Assembly: GCA_963836605.1 (NCBI GenBank)
Contig: CAWIKB010000008.1
Coordinates: 385,124 to 449,123 of the forward strand
Length of the DNA stretch: 64,000 nucleotides
Source of the DNA: Bog-473 sp963836605
Lineage (GTDB): Bacteria > Actinomycetota > Acidimicrobiia > Acidimicrobiales > RAAP-2
Direction: 5' to 3'
Each line of letters opens with the position of its first letter. Within the stretch, counting starts at the first letter, position 1. The position numbers and the translations under genes are program-made. Below are positions 51,969 through 60,662 of the stretch, in pieces. The notes below the pieces were generated by a model. The model was not told the DNA's origin, ran no database searches, and was given only the letters and a program-made list of their open reading frames with translations.

Positions 51969-52541
51969 CTAGTCGGAACGCTGCGGTTGCAGGGCTGCGG
52001 TGAGGGCTTGGCTGGCCACCCGGACGAGGTCGTCGTCGGAGGTACTCGACACGGAGCGCAGCCCGAGGAAGTGGCGGGCCACGGTGAGGCCCAGGATACT
52101 GCTGACGGCGATAGCGGCTCGCAACTCGGCGTCCGGACCGCCGATGCCGGCGGCCAGATTGCCGATCCGCTCGTCGAGATGGTGCCGGACGGTTTCGCAA
52201 GCCTCCGGCACGGTCAGCATGGACCGGACCAGCGCCCGCATCTCGGGGGGTAACGCGGCGGCGCGCACCTTGAGGACTTCGGCCAGGTGGTCTGCAGCTT
52301 CTTCGGGCTCGCCGGCCGGGAGTTGGATGGCAGCGGTGAACAGCGCCGACTTGGATCCGTAGTGCTGCATGACCAGGGATGGATCAACCCCCGCCCGGTG
52401 GGCGATGTCTCGCACCGTTGTCGCCTCGAACCCTCGGCCGCCGAACTCCTGTCGGGCTGCGTCGAGGATCCGTGCCTGTGATGCCGCCCGTCGGGCCGCC
52501 CGGGTCGTCGTCGGCTGGGAGACCGCCGTGCCTTCGTCCAT
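51969..52541 (-). CDS. TetR-family transcriptional regulator
   Basis: A 190-residue regulator. Helix-turn-helix near residues 22-68 (I-L-D-A-A-R-Q-E-F-G, then V-R-D-I-A-H-R-A-G-V-D-P-S-L-V-M-Q-H-Y). The C-terminal part matches the TetR_C_17-like group with L-G-L-T-V-A-R-H-F-L near 155. Divergent from an SDR gene across a perfect 28-bp palindrome, which is very probably its binding site. Confidence 0.88.
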   Translation of the reverse strand: MDEGTAVSQPTTTRAARRAASQARILDAARQEFGGRGFEATTVRDIAHRAGVDPSLVMQHYGSKSALFTAAIQLPAGEPEEAADHLAEVLKVRAAALPPEMRALVRSMLTVPEACETVRHHLDERIGNLAAGIGGPDAELRAAIAVSSILGLTVARHFLGLRSVSSTSDDDLVRVASQALTAALQPQRSD

Positions 52542-52586
52542 GGCTTCACTCTATGTGTGTTGAGCGAACCGTTCCCCTGGCGGTAT

Positions 52587-52614
52587 AGTTGACTCAACAC
52601 CCGTTGAGTCAACT
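52587..52614. promoter_or_regulatory. Perfect TetR-type operator palindrome
   Basis: AGTTGACTCAAC (52587-52598) and GTTGAGTCAACT (52603-52614) are exact inverted copies around a 4-base centre. The site lies between the divergent TetR and SDR genes and covers a TTGACT -35-like block. Confidence 0.8.
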
Positions 52615-52634
52615 CGACACAGGCAAGGACCGCG

Positions 52635-53409
52635 ATGCTCGTATCCCCAAATGGCCACCCACCCCATGACGGGCCGAAGGCGGCTACGGCACACTTCGGC
52701 GGGCGCGGCGTGACATCGGCATCGAAGAACGCAAGCGTGCTGTTGATCGGCGCATCCCGCGGTCTTGGTCTCGCGATCGCCCGGGAGTACGTCAACCGTG
52801 GAGCCCGGGTCGTGGGAACGGTGCGGGGCCCTGAGCCGCTCGGCGCTGCACGACCTCCAAGACAATGTTGGTGGACTACTGGAGATCGAGCACGTGGACA
52901 TCACCGTCCCGCAGCAGGTCCAGGCATTGAGACAGCGGCTCGGGTCGCGCACCTTCGACCTGCTCTTCGTGAACGCCGGAGTCGGCGTAGCGGAGACGGT
53001 CGCAGACGTCGCCACTGACGATTTCGTCCGCATCATGGTCACCAACGCGCTGAGCCCGATGCGGGTCACCGAAACACTCGGCGGCGTCGTCTCCGCCGAC
53101 GGCACGATCGCCAACATGTCCTCCGGTCAGGGCAGCGTCGCCAACAACGACCACGGCGGCTTCGAGATCTACCGGGCCAGCAAATCGGCTCTCAATCAAC
53201 TGATGCGGAGCTACGCGAACCGCCACCGCGACGACCCGCGGACGCTGCTGCTCATGGCTCCGGGCTGGGTCAAGACCGACCTCGGCGGACCCAACGCTCG
53301 TCTCAACATCGAGGAGAGCATCCCCAAGCTGGTGAGGACCGTCGACGCCCAACGCGGCCACCCCGGTCTCCAGTATCTCGACTACCAGGGCAACACCGTC
53401 GCTTGGTGA
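52635..53409 (+). pseudogene. Short-chain dehydrogenase/reductase, frameshifted
   Basis: An SDR split over two frames. The N-terminal frame has V-L-L-I-G-A-S-R-G-L-G-L-A near residue 36. The C-terminal frame, entered near 52825, carries F-V-N-A-G-V-G, M-S-S-G-Q-G-S and the catalytic Y-R-A-S-K. The run GGGG at 52825-52828 is where the frame changes; one G fewer would join both parts into about 257 residues. AAGGA 5 bases upstream supports the start at 52635. A real loss or a homopolymer error. Confidence 0.8.
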
Positions 53410-53474
53410 GAACCCCGAGCCCAGACGACAAAGACACTCAACAAGACGATCGACCCCATCGGAAGGAAACTGCA

Positions 53475-54356
53475 ATGACTTCTCCGCGAACTAGCTCACC
53501 AACATGCGCACTCGTCCTCGGAGGCGGCGGGGCCGTCGGTGTCGGTTGGCAGACCGGTCTGCTTATGGGGCTGCACGAGGCCAGCGTCGACATGGCGGGA
53601 GCCGAGGCAATCGTGGGAACGTCCGCGGGTGCTCTCGTCGGCGCGCTGCTGGCCGGCGGGCGTGAAGTCACCGATGCGCTCACCAGCCTGGCAGAACTCG
53701 GGCAGAGCATCGACCCCGACGACCTGGCGGCCGGGGATGAAGCCTTTCTAAGCGCAATGCGCCAGGCCAGGCTCGAGACCGACCCGCGACAAGCGCTACA
53801 AGCGATCGGTCGCGCAGCGAAGGAGGCGAGCACGCCCGCCGAAGGCGTCTACCTCGGCCTGTTCGCCGTACTCGATGGCATCACCTGGCCTGCGGCCTTT
53901 CGATGCCCAGCGATCGACGCCGACACCGGCGACCTGGTCGTGTGGGACGAAGGATCCGGCGTGCCGCTGCCACACGCTGTCGCCTCCAGTTGTGCCATCC
54001 CGATGTTGTTCCCCACCATCACCATCGAAGGCCGCCGCTATATGGACGGCGGTCTCCTCAGTCATTTGAACGCCAGGGCGGCGCCGCCGACCGACGTCCT
54101 GGTGGTGCTCTCCTGCCACCCCCTCGGGTCCGAGGGCGCCGGAGGGGGTGGCTCACTTGCCGCTTCCGTCACACCGGACGCTGAGTTGGCACCATTGCGC
54201 CAAACCAAACGGCTGGTAGCGGTCGAGCCCGATTTCAGCGACATCGAGACTCCGGCGAACATGATGGACCCGAACCTCACCATCCAGGCTTTCGAGATAG
54301 GCAAGCGGCAGGCGGCGGGCGAGGCCGTAGCAGTGCAGGCGGCCTGGAATTTGTGA
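53475..54356 (+). CDS. Patatin-like phospholipase
   Basis: A 293-residue patatin-fold acyl hydrolase. Oxyanion loop G-G-G-G-A-V-G-V-G near residue 17, nucleophile elbow G-T-S-A-G near 49 (Ser), catalytic Asp in M-D-G-G near 194. No signal peptide is seen. Expected activity: release of fatty acids from lipids. Starts 65 bases after the SDR, so probably in the same TetR-controlled transcript. GGAAGGA precedes the ATG; longer readings run into the SDR. Confidence 0.9.
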   Translation: MTSPRTSSPTCALVLGGGGAVGVGWQTGLLMGLHEASVDMAGAEAIVGTSAGALVGALLAGGREVTDALTSLAELGQSIDPDDLAAGDEAFLSAMRQARLETDPRQALQAIGRAAKEASTPAEGVYLGLFAVLDGITWPAAFRCPAIDADTGDLVVWDEGSGVPLPHAVASSCAIPMLFPTITIEGRRYMDGGLLSHLNARAAPPTDVLVVLSCHPLGSEGAGGGGSLAASVTPDAELAPLRQTKRLVAVEPDFSDIETPANMMDPNLTIQAFEIGKRQAAGEAVAVQAAWNL

Positions 54357-54426
54357 GAAAGCTACACAGAAGACACCCCGGAGCCGTGGATGAGAGACTA
54401 CCGATCCCGAGTAACTTCAGACGACG

Positions 54427-54805
54427 ATGACAACTTTGGTGTTCGTTCATGGCGCATGCGTCCGCGATGCGGATTGGTGGTGGAGCCGGATGACGCAGCC
54501 GCTCGCCAAACGCGACGTCCCAACCGTCGCGCGGTGGCGCTCCCGAGCTGCGGCGAGACCGGCGATACTCTCAGGGACCTCTACGACGACGTCCAGGCGT
54601 GTCGCAAGGTGATCGCTGAGGTTGGCGGCCCCGTCGTCCTCTGTGGCCACTCCTACGGCGGGATGATTATCACCGAGGCGGGTGCTGACGACCGCGTCAC
54701 CCAACTGCTGTACGTGACCTCAGTGATGCCCGACGCTGGACAGTCCCAGGCCGATCTCATCGGCTCAGAGCCAGCGCCGTGGCTGCGGCCGGACAAGGAC
54801 GGCAC
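54427..54805 (+). pseudogene. Truncated alpha/beta hydrolase next to a transposase
   Basis: The first frame reads T-T-L-V-F-V-H-G-A-C-V-R-D-A-D-W-W-W, an alpha/beta hydrolase start. The rest (V-V-L-C-G-H-S-Y-G-G-M-I-I, the Ser nucleophile elbow) is in another frame; a 2-base change near 54530 (GCGCG for GCG) would account for it. Similarity ends near 54805 (after P-D-K-D-G-T), shortly before the transposase gene, so the element probably disrupted this gene. The acid and His of the triad are lost. Confidence 0.65.
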
Positions 54806-54876
54806 CTGTAGGGCACCAAAAACCCGATCAGGGCCCTGAACTGGCACTTGGCACCAGCGTTCGACCATCATCCACC

Positions 54877-55950
54877 GTGGCTTTCTCGCTCCTCTACGTC
54901 GGCTTGTGTCGCATCCTCGGCCTCATTGCGTCGTTCCGACGAACCGAGTCGGACAGAGACATCGAGATCGTGGTGCTGCGACACCAGGTCCGGATTCTCG
55001 AACGTCAGCTGCACGCGCGGGTGCGGTATCGCCCTGGAGATCGGGCGATCCTGGCCTCGCTCAGCCGGTTGCTGCCTCGAGCCCGGTGGCGGTCCTTTCT
55101 GGTCACCCTCGACACGCTGCTGCGATGGCACCGGGAAGCGGCCAAGCGCAAATGGCGGCGATGGCGCAAGCAACGAGGCCCCGGCCGGCCGCGGATGAGC
55201 GACGAACTGGTCGGGCTCATCGTTCGTCTCGGCCGAGAGAACCGGCGCTGGGGATGTGTGCGTATCCAGGGTGAGCTGCGAAAGCTTGGTATCCGAGTCT
55301 CGGCCAGTTCGATCCGACGGGTTCTGCGCCAACATGGCCTCGGACCGGTGCCGCGCAGCGGGCCCACTTGGTCGGAGTTCTTGCGTTCCCAGGCCCACAG
55401 CGTCCTGGCCACGGACTTCTTCACCGTGGACACCGTGGCGCTCAAACAGCTCTACGTGCTCTTCGTCATTGAACTTTCGACTCGAGAAGTACACATCCTC
55501 GGTGTCACGGGCCATCCGACCGGCGCATTCGTCACCCAGGTCGCCCGCAACCTGGTCGGTGATCTCTCGGGCCGAGGTCGTTCCATCAAGTTCCTGATCC
55601 GGGATCGCGACACCAAGTTCACCGCCAGTTTCGATGAGGTCTTCCGCTCAGAAGGCACCCGGGTGATCAAGACGCCAGTTCGCTCGCCTCGGGCAAATGC
55701 CTACGCAGAGCGTTGGGTGAGGACCGTCCGAACAGAGTGCCTCGACTGGTTGCTCATTCTGAGCGTGGGTCACCTCGAACGAGCCCTTCGTGAGTATGTC
55801 ATCCACTACAACCAACAGCGGCCTCATCGAGGAATCGAGCTCGACGTGCCCGCCCGGGGGGCCGCCTCCGCTTCCCCGGCATCCCAACACGTCAGTCGTC
55901 ACGACGTGTTGGGCGGACTCATTCACGAGTACTACGCGGTGGCCGCGTAG
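54877..55950 (+). CDS. DDE integrase-core transposase
   Basis: A 357-residue single-ORF transposase. An N-terminal region with E-I-V-V-L-R-H-Q-V-R-I-L is typical of IS elements with one long gene. HTH-type R-W-G-C-V-R-I-Q-G-E-L near 125. Catalytic triad: V-L-A-T-D-F-F-T-V-D near 172, I-R-D-R-D-T-K-F near 240 and N-A-Y-A-E-R-W-V-R near 277, then the R-P-H-R-G tail. Intact, so possibly active. Ends of the element could not be fixed; the left one is probably between 54806 and 54870. GTG start. Confidence 0.85.
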   Translation: MAFSLLYVGLCRILGLIASFRRTESDRDIEIVVLRHQVRILERQLHARVRYRPGDRAILASLSRLLPRARWRSFLVTLDTLLRWHREAAKRKWRRWRKQRGPGRPRMSDELVGLIVRLGRENRRWGCVRIQGELRKLGIRVSASSIRRVLRQHGLGPVPRSGPTWSEFLRSQAHSVLATDFFTVDTVALKQLYVLFVIELSTREVHILGVTGHPTGAFVTQVARNLVGDLSGRGRSIKFLIRDRDTKFTASFDEVFRSEGTRVIKTPVRSPRANAYAERWVRTVRTECLDWLLILSVGHLERALREYVIHYNQQRPHRGIELDVPARGAASASPASQHVSRHDVLGGLIHEYYAVAA

Positions 55951-56308
55951 CCAAGCCGCTTCGGGGAAGAGAGATCCGACATTACTGGCGGCATAGGGTT
56001 GATAGATCGATCGTCGCAGCCACTGCGAGGTGTCGCTTCAACGTTCAGGCTCCGGTGAAGAATCGCTCCCTCAGGCAATACGCGCCGAACCCTATGTCGG
56101 CCTCCAATACGACGGTGAAACACTGAATCAGGTTGCTTGCCGGGGACCGCGCTAGGCGATCGACATTTTGGTGTCCTTCACCACGAGTTCATGCCGTGAT
56201 CATCCAAATATTCCTCCCCTTCTCCGTATCGGATGAGCCAGCCAGAAAACCAGGTTGTAACAACGTTATCTGGTTGGGTATGATCGCCGTGAGGAAAGGT
56301 GGCCCACG
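55951..56308. other. Region between the transposase and the amidohydrolase operon
   Basis: About 360 bases. No gene is supported. It must hold the right end of the insertion element and the promoter of the next operon. An inverted repeat (56248-56275) lies 34 bases before the proposed start of the first operon gene. Confidence 0.4.
56248..56275. promoter_or_regulatory. Possible operator before the amidohydrolase operon
   Basis: AACCAG (56248-56253) and CTGGTT (56270-56275) are inverted copies, with an inner GTTGT-A-ACAAC palindrome. Position just upstream of the operon suggests a binding site, perhaps for the MarR protein coded within the operon. No matching site precedes that MarR gene. Confidence 0.4.
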
Positions 56309-57502
56309 ATTCCCGTCATCGACATCGACTCCCACTTTGAGCCTGCGCACGACTGGCTCGACGAATTCCCGAAGCTCCGAGACAGGCTCCCTGAGCTCTA
56401 TCCCACTGATGACCCGCGCTTCGTCATGGCGACGCCCGAGATGTTTGCCTGGTTCGTCTCAGACGACCTTCTGCGGGGCGTGCCTCGCGAGAAGCGAATG
56501 TCGATGGAACGCCTGGTCACAGACGGTATGCGGATGCTCTACGATCCGCATCGGGGACCCGAAGTCGGATACCCAGGATCAAACCAACACCTAGAGCTCC
56601 AGGACACCGCTGGCCGCGTCACATGGATGAACGAGCAGGGCATCGACATCCAGAACGTGATCAGCGGTACTGCGTACACGCTTGCACGAGCGATCACCGA
56701 CGCCGGGCTTGGCATGGACGCGCTCGAAGCGGTTAATACGTGGATGTCGGACCGCCTGTCAGATACGCCCGATCGGCTCATGTTGGCAACCACTGTTCGC
56801 TTCGAAGACTTGGACTGGACCATCCGGGAGCTGACCAGGATGCGCGAGCGAGGCAGCCGGACCTTTCTGCTGCCTTCCGAACCGACGGGCGAGATACCGC
56901 CGAACCACCCCGAATACGACCGCCTCTGGTCGGCCGTGACTGACTTGGGCATGATGCCGATCGTCCACGTCGGGCTCAGCCCTGCGCTCTACCATCCAAC
57001 TTGGGCCAACATCGACGACCCGGCCATCATCCGGGTGATCTCGGTATTGCAGCCGTATCAGCAGGCTCTGGTGTTCCTCAACGCGATGGTTCTCGGTGGT
57101 GTGTTTGAGCGACACCCAAAACTCACGGTCCTGTTTGCCGAACATGGGATCGATTGGATTACGCCGGCGACCTTCCGAATGGACGCGCTAGCCCAGCCTG
57201 GCCTGAGCCCTCTCCTCATCGGCGAGTACAAGTGGCCGCTTACACCGGCTGAGTACGTGCGACGGAACATCCGCGTGACACCACTTCCCGTTGCTCACGA
57301 ACTGCCCAATCCGACCTTGGACTTCCTTCCGGATGTTCCCGTGTTCTCATCCGACTACCCGCACTTCGAGGGCAGTGGGGATCCAATGGGCCACTACGAC
57401 AAGGAGCTTGCTTCCCTGCCCCAGGAAGCCAAGGCATCTTTCCTAGGCGGAAACCTCGTTGAGTGTTTCCAGCGCATGGGCGATCCCATCAGCGCACGAT
57501 GA
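56309..57502 (+). CDS. Amidohydrolase_2-family metal-dependent hydrolase, likely ATT start
   Basis: About 397 residues of a TIM-barrel amidohydrolase (PF04909). It opens P-V-I-D-I-D-S-H-F-E-P and later shows V-H-V-G-L near 215, F-A-E-H-G-I-D-W near 275 and S-S-D-Y-P-H near 352, the usual metal and catalytic sites; members are hydrolases or decarboxylases of aromatic or related acids. There is no ATG, GTG or TTG in frame between the stop at 56258 and 56426. The ATT at 56309 has GAGGAAAGGTGG just upstream, so it is the best start. A start at ATG 56426 would remove the first metal motif. Confidence 0.8.
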   Translation: MPVIDIDSHFEPAHDWLDEFPKLRDRLPELYPTDDPRFVMATPEMFAWFVSDDLLRGVPREKRMSMERLVTDGMRMLYDPHRGPEVGYPGSNQHLELQDTAGRVTWMNEQGIDIQNVISGTAYTLARAITDAGLGMDALEAVNTWMSDRLSDTPDRLMLATTVRFEDLDWTIRELTRMRERGSRTFLLPSEPTGEIPPNHPEYDRLWSAVTDLGMMPIVHVGLSPALYHPTWANIDDPAIIRVISVLQPYQQALVFLNAMVLGGVFERHPKLTVLFAEHGIDWITPATFRMDALAQPGLSPLLIGEYKWPLTPAEYVRRNIRVTPLPVAHELPNPTLDFLPDVPVFSSDYPHFEGSGDPMGHYDKELASLPQEAKASFLGGNLVECFQRMGDPISAR

Positions 57503-57520
57503 ATATGGAGGAGTAGCTGA

Positions 57521-57988
57521 ATGGGGGCGTCTCTGGGCGACGTGCAAAGCCTGCTCGCGGGTTGGTGGTTTGACTATGACCAGGGCACCTTTGATTCGTG
57601 GCCCGACTATTTCACGCACGATGCCCACTTCTCGTGTCGGAGCGATTCCGAAGCGACTGCATTTGAGGAGTTCGTGACCGCCGACGTCAGCGGGCGTGAC
57701 GCCGTGGTGGCATGGAATGTCGAGCACCGGGAGCAGAGCCCTTACCCGTTACGGCACAACGGCACCAACGTTCATGTGATCGGTGCCGAAGAAGACGATT
57801 CGAGATTTCGCTCCTACATTTTTGTGACACAGATCGTCAGTGGTGGCGTCGCGCCTCTCGCCAGTGGAATCTGTCTTGGATCAGTACGACACGAGGAAAA
57901 TCGCTGGCGGCTGTCCGACCTGAGGCTCATGCTCGATTTCACCGACTCACTCGTCTTCAGTTCGGCGACCCATTTCGTTTTCGACTGA
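57521..57988 (+). CDS. SnoaL-like / NTF2-fold protein
   Basis: A 155-residue alpha+beta-barrel protein. Features: V-Q-S-L-L-A-G-W-W-F-D-Y-D-Q near residue 8, W-P-D-Y-F-T-H-D-A-H-F near 27, and strands such as S-Y-I-F-V-T-Q-I and W-R-L-S-D-L-R-L. The family includes cyclases, isomerases, dehydratases and ring-hydroxylating-dioxygenase small subunits. GGAGGAG lies 7 bases upstream. It follows the first amidohydrolase gene closely, so it is likely to handle the same or a neighbouring intermediate. Confidence 0.82.
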   Translation: MGASLGDVQSLLAGWWFDYDQGTFDSWPDYFTHDAHFSCRSDSEATAFEEFVTADVSGRDAVVAWNVEHREQSPYPLRHNGTNVHVIGAEEDDSRFRSYIFVTQIVSGGVAPLASGICLGSVRHEENRWRLSDLRLMLDFTDSLVFSSATHFVFD

Positions 57989-58021
57989 TTGCAGCCTCAC
58001 TCGGTCTTCCTCGGTCGAGGG

Positions 58022-58056
58022 TAGAGATAATTGACAGACTCATACAAGTATCTCTA
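58022..58056. promoter_or_regulatory. Inverted repeat upstream of the MarR gene
   Basis: TAGAGATA (58022-58029) and TATCTCTA (58049-58056) are perfect inverted copies 19 bases apart, and TTGACA (58031-58036) lies between them. Likely an autoregulatory site and an internal promoter of the operon. The ATG follows 11 bases later. Confidence 0.6.
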
Positions 58057-58066
58057 AGGTGGCGTC

Positions 58067-58588
58067 ATGAAGGTGTCGACATCCCACGACCGTGATGAGG
58101 CCGGCCTCGGGACCATCGAACGCTCCCTTGAGCAGCTGTTTCGTCTCAATGCCAGCAGGAAGGTGCACCAACGCCGCGCTGCTGCGGCAGGGGTCGTGAT
58201 CTCCCAGCCTGGCTTTCAGTTGCTGCGACGGATCCAGGAAGAGGACGGGATTCAGATCGGCGAGCTGGCGCGTCTAACCGAAATGGATCCGGCGGCAACG
58301 GGCAGGCAGATCGGCCAGCTCGAAGCCGACGGCTTGGTTACCCGGAATAAGGACTCGGACGACGGCCGGGCCGTGGTGGTCCGAGTCACACCGGCTGGGG
58401 CTGAGGTAAGACGCAGACTGAGTTTGGTCGCCGAACGCCACATGTCGGACGTCTTATCGGATTGGTCGGACACTGATCTGAAGCGTCTGGCTGTTCTGCT
58501 TCCACGTCTCGTTGACGGACTGCGTCAAGTCGCCTACAGGAGTGAACCCTCCGAGGGCGACGCATCGGGGTGGGTGCGGTCCGCATGA
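58067..58588 (+). CDS. MarR-family transcriptional regulator
   Basis: A 173-residue winged-helix protein. DNA-binding region near residues 60-110: I-Q-I-G-E-L-A-R-L-T-E-M-D-P-A-A-T-G-R-Q, then L-E-A-D-G-L-V-T-R and wing S-D-D-G-R-A. It overlaps the next amidohydrolase gene by 4 bases. Placement inside the operon with its own palindrome suggests control of the downstream five genes in response to a substrate. Confidence 0.88.
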   Translation: MKVSTSHDRDEAGLGTIERSLEQLFRLNASRKVHQRRAAAAGVVISQPGFQLLRRIQEEDGIQIGELARLTEMDPAATGRQIGQLEADGLVTRNKDSDDGRAVVVRVTPAGAEVRRRLSLVAERHMSDVLSDWSDTDLKRLAVLLPRLVDGLRQVAYRSEPSEGDASGWVRSA

Positions 58589-59454
58589 TGCCCACAGAGA
58601 TCGGGATCATCGATTTGATGATCGGGTTTCCGAAGGCTGATGCGCGTGCGAACTACGAGTCTTTGCGCGCGTTGGCGAAGGACGAGGAAAGCCAGCGGAT
58701 GGAATTTCCCGCTGAATACATGTTCAAGGATGTGCCCAATCACCTTGAAGGTGAGGAAGATCCTCTCGAGGTGACATTGGCCGCCATGGACAAGAATGGA
58801 GTTGACATCGGCCTGGTTGGTCTCGGCAATGCAGCCACGGCTGGAGCTCTCCAGCGGCACCCCGAGCGCTTTGTAGCGAGCCTAGAGGTCGACCCCAATG
58901 ACATCGGCGGAGCCGTCCGGCGAATTCGGCGGGCACACGCCGAGCACAGCATCGTCGCGGTCACCACATTTCCGGCCGGATGTAATCCCCAGGTGCCGGT
59001 CAGCGATTGTCGCTATTACGCGATCTATCAGGCCTGTGTGGATCTCGACATTCCGATCATCGTCAACGCCGGTATTGCCGGACCCAGGGTTCCCTCGGCG
59101 TGTCAGGACGTGATGCATTTCGACCAGGTCTGTTACGACTACCCAGATCTTCGCGTCGTGATGCGCCACGGAGCCGAGCCCTGGGAGGATTGGGCGGTCA
59201 AACTCATGCTGAAGTGGCCCGGCCTCTTCTACATGACGTCTGCCTTCGCGCCCAAGTACTACCCCAAGGCCATTGTCGACTACGCCAACAGCAGGGGTGC
59301 CGAGAAGGTCATGTACGTGGGGTACTACCCGATGGGTCTCAGCCTCGACCGGATTTTCAGTGAGATGCCGAACGTTCCGTTCCGGGACCACGTATGGCCT
59401 CCGTTCTTGCGTGACAACGCGATGCGGGTGTTCAAGCTGGGAGAACTGTCGTGA
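58585..59454 (+). CDS. Amidohydrolase_2-family protein with altered catalytic sites
   Basis: A 289-residue TIM-barrel protein of the amidohydrolase_2 type. The usual first metal motif (H-x-H or D-x-H) is replaced by G-I-I-D-L-M-I-G near residue 5. The usual G-S-D-Y-P is Y-V-G-Y-Y-P-M near 253, without the Asp. V-V-M-R-H-G-A-E-P-W near 194 is kept. The protein may bind a different cofactor, be a structural partner of the other two barrels, or be non-catalytic. ATG start in an ATGA overlap (or the next ATG at 58588). Confidence 0.8.
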   Translation: MMPTEIGIIDLMIGFPKADARANYESLRALAKDEESQRMEFPAEYMFKDVPNHLEGEEDPLEVTLAAMDKNGVDIGLVGLGNAATAGALQRHPERFVASLEVDPNDIGGAVRRIRRAHAEHSIVAVTTFPAGCNPQVPVSDCRYYAIYQACVDLDIPIIVNAGIAGPRVPSACQDVMHFDQVCYDYPDLRVVMRHGAEPWEDWAVKLMLKWPGLFYMTSAFAPKYYPKAIVDYANSRGAEKVMYVGYYPMGLSLDRIFSEMPNVPFRDHVWPPFLRDNAMRVFKLGELS

Positions 59455-60662
59455 CCATTGGGCGTCGGATTCCGTATGCCGGAAGTGTGCACGACGAACG
59501 GGAGGTGAATGCGATCGTTGCGGTACTTGGGGCGGGTCCCCAAGCGCTTCGTATTGGCAAGAACGTGCGTGAATTCGAGTCCGAAATCGCGGCGTTGTTT
59601 GGAAAACGCCGTGGTGTCATGTGCAATTCGGGGTCTTCAGCCCTGTATCTGGCGATCGAACTGCTGAATCTCGCACCGGGTGACGAGGTCATCACCTCAG
59701 CGGTGACCTTCTCCACGGACATCGCACCCCTGGTGAAAGCAGGGGTGGTGCCGGCATTTGTCGACGTCGAGCCGGACACATTTAACGTCGATGTCGCCGG
59801 TATCGCGGAGATGATTGGGCCAAAGACCAAGGCAGTGCTGATCCCCAACCTCATCGGCAACGCACCGGACTGGGACGACATCCGCGCCATAGCTGATAAG
59901 CACGCCCTGGCGGTGGTGGAGGACTCCTGCGATGCGCTCGGGTCGACTCTGCGTGGAGCGCCCACCGGCGCCCGGTCCGACATCTCGGTCACCTCCTTTG
60001 CTCTGAGTCACATCATCACAGCAGCGGGGACGGGTGGAATGGTGTGCGTAGACGACGAAGAACTGGCCGATCGCTGCCTCTTGCTGCGCCGATGGGGTCG
60101 CCGGTCGGAAGTGCAACTCTTCGGAACGAAGAAGGGAAGCGCGGATCGCTTCTTCTCGTCGCTCGATGATGGTCTCGAGTACGACAATCTGTTTATCTTC
60201 GACGAGGTCGGATGGAACTTCGAGCCATCGGAGCTGTCAGCTGCATTTGGGCTGGTACAGCTGGAGAAACTTGGAGGCAACCTTGAGGCTCGTAAGCGCA
60301 ACTTCGCTCGCTTGAGTGAGTACTTCGGCCGAAGGACCGATGTGTTCACGCTGCCTCGAACCACGCCCGAGCTGGACACGGCCTGGCACATGTTTCCCGT
60401 GTTGATACGCCCAGAATCCGGTATCCGTCGCTCAGAGTTCCAGCGCCATATGGAATCCAACGGTATTGACACCCGGATGGTGTGGACGGGGAATGCGACG
60501 AGGCAGCCGGCTTTCAACAAGGTCCCGCACAGAGTCCCATTGGGCGGGCTTCCGAATGCAGATCGAGTAATGGAACAGGGTCTTGTCCTGCCATCCAACC
60601 ACGCGTTGGGCGACGAGGACATCGACTACATCTGGTGCATGGCCGAGGAGTTCCTCTCATGA
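59451..60662 (+). CDS. DegT-fold PLP enzyme, ColD/RfbH-like sugar 3-dehydrase
   Basis: A 403-residue fold-type-I PLP protein of the DegT/DnrJ/EryC1 family. Conserved: N-S-G-S-S-A-L near residue 59, E-D-S-C-D-A-L-G near 157. Where aminotransferases carry the PLP-binding Lys (S-x-x-x-S-K), it has S-F-A-L-S-H with His187, followed by G-T-G-G-M-V-C-V-D-D-E-E-L. A His at this place is the mark of ColD and RfbH, PMP-dependent 3-dehydrases that remove a hydroxyl group from NDP-hexuloses. So it is probably a dehydrase and not an aminotransferase. GTG start overlapping the preceding stop. Its presence in a catabolic-type operon is unexpected. Confidence 0.85.
   Translation: MTIGRRIPYAGSVHDEREVNAIVAVLGAGPQALRIGKNVREFESEIAALFGKRRGVMCNSGSSALYLAIELLNLAPGDEVITSAVTFSTDIAPLVKAGVVPAFVDVEPDTFNVDVAGIAEMIGPKTKAVLIPNLIGNAPDWDDIRAIADKHALAVVEDSCDALGSTLRGAPTGARSDISVTSFALSHIITAAGTGGMVCVDDEELADRCLLLRRWGRRSEVQLFGTKKGSADRFFSSLDDGLEYDNLFIFDEVGWNFEPSELSAAFGLVQLEKLGGNLEARKRNFARLSEYFGRRTDVFTLPRTTPELDTAWHMFPVLIRPESGIRRSEFQRHMESNGIDTRMVWTGNATRQPAFNKVPHRVPLGGLPNADRVMEQGLVLPSNHALGDEDIDYIWCMAEEFLS

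Noticed and set aside
59451..60662. Ordinary sugar aminotransferase
   Set aside because: The lysine needed for transamination is replaced by histidine in the ColD/RfbH manner.
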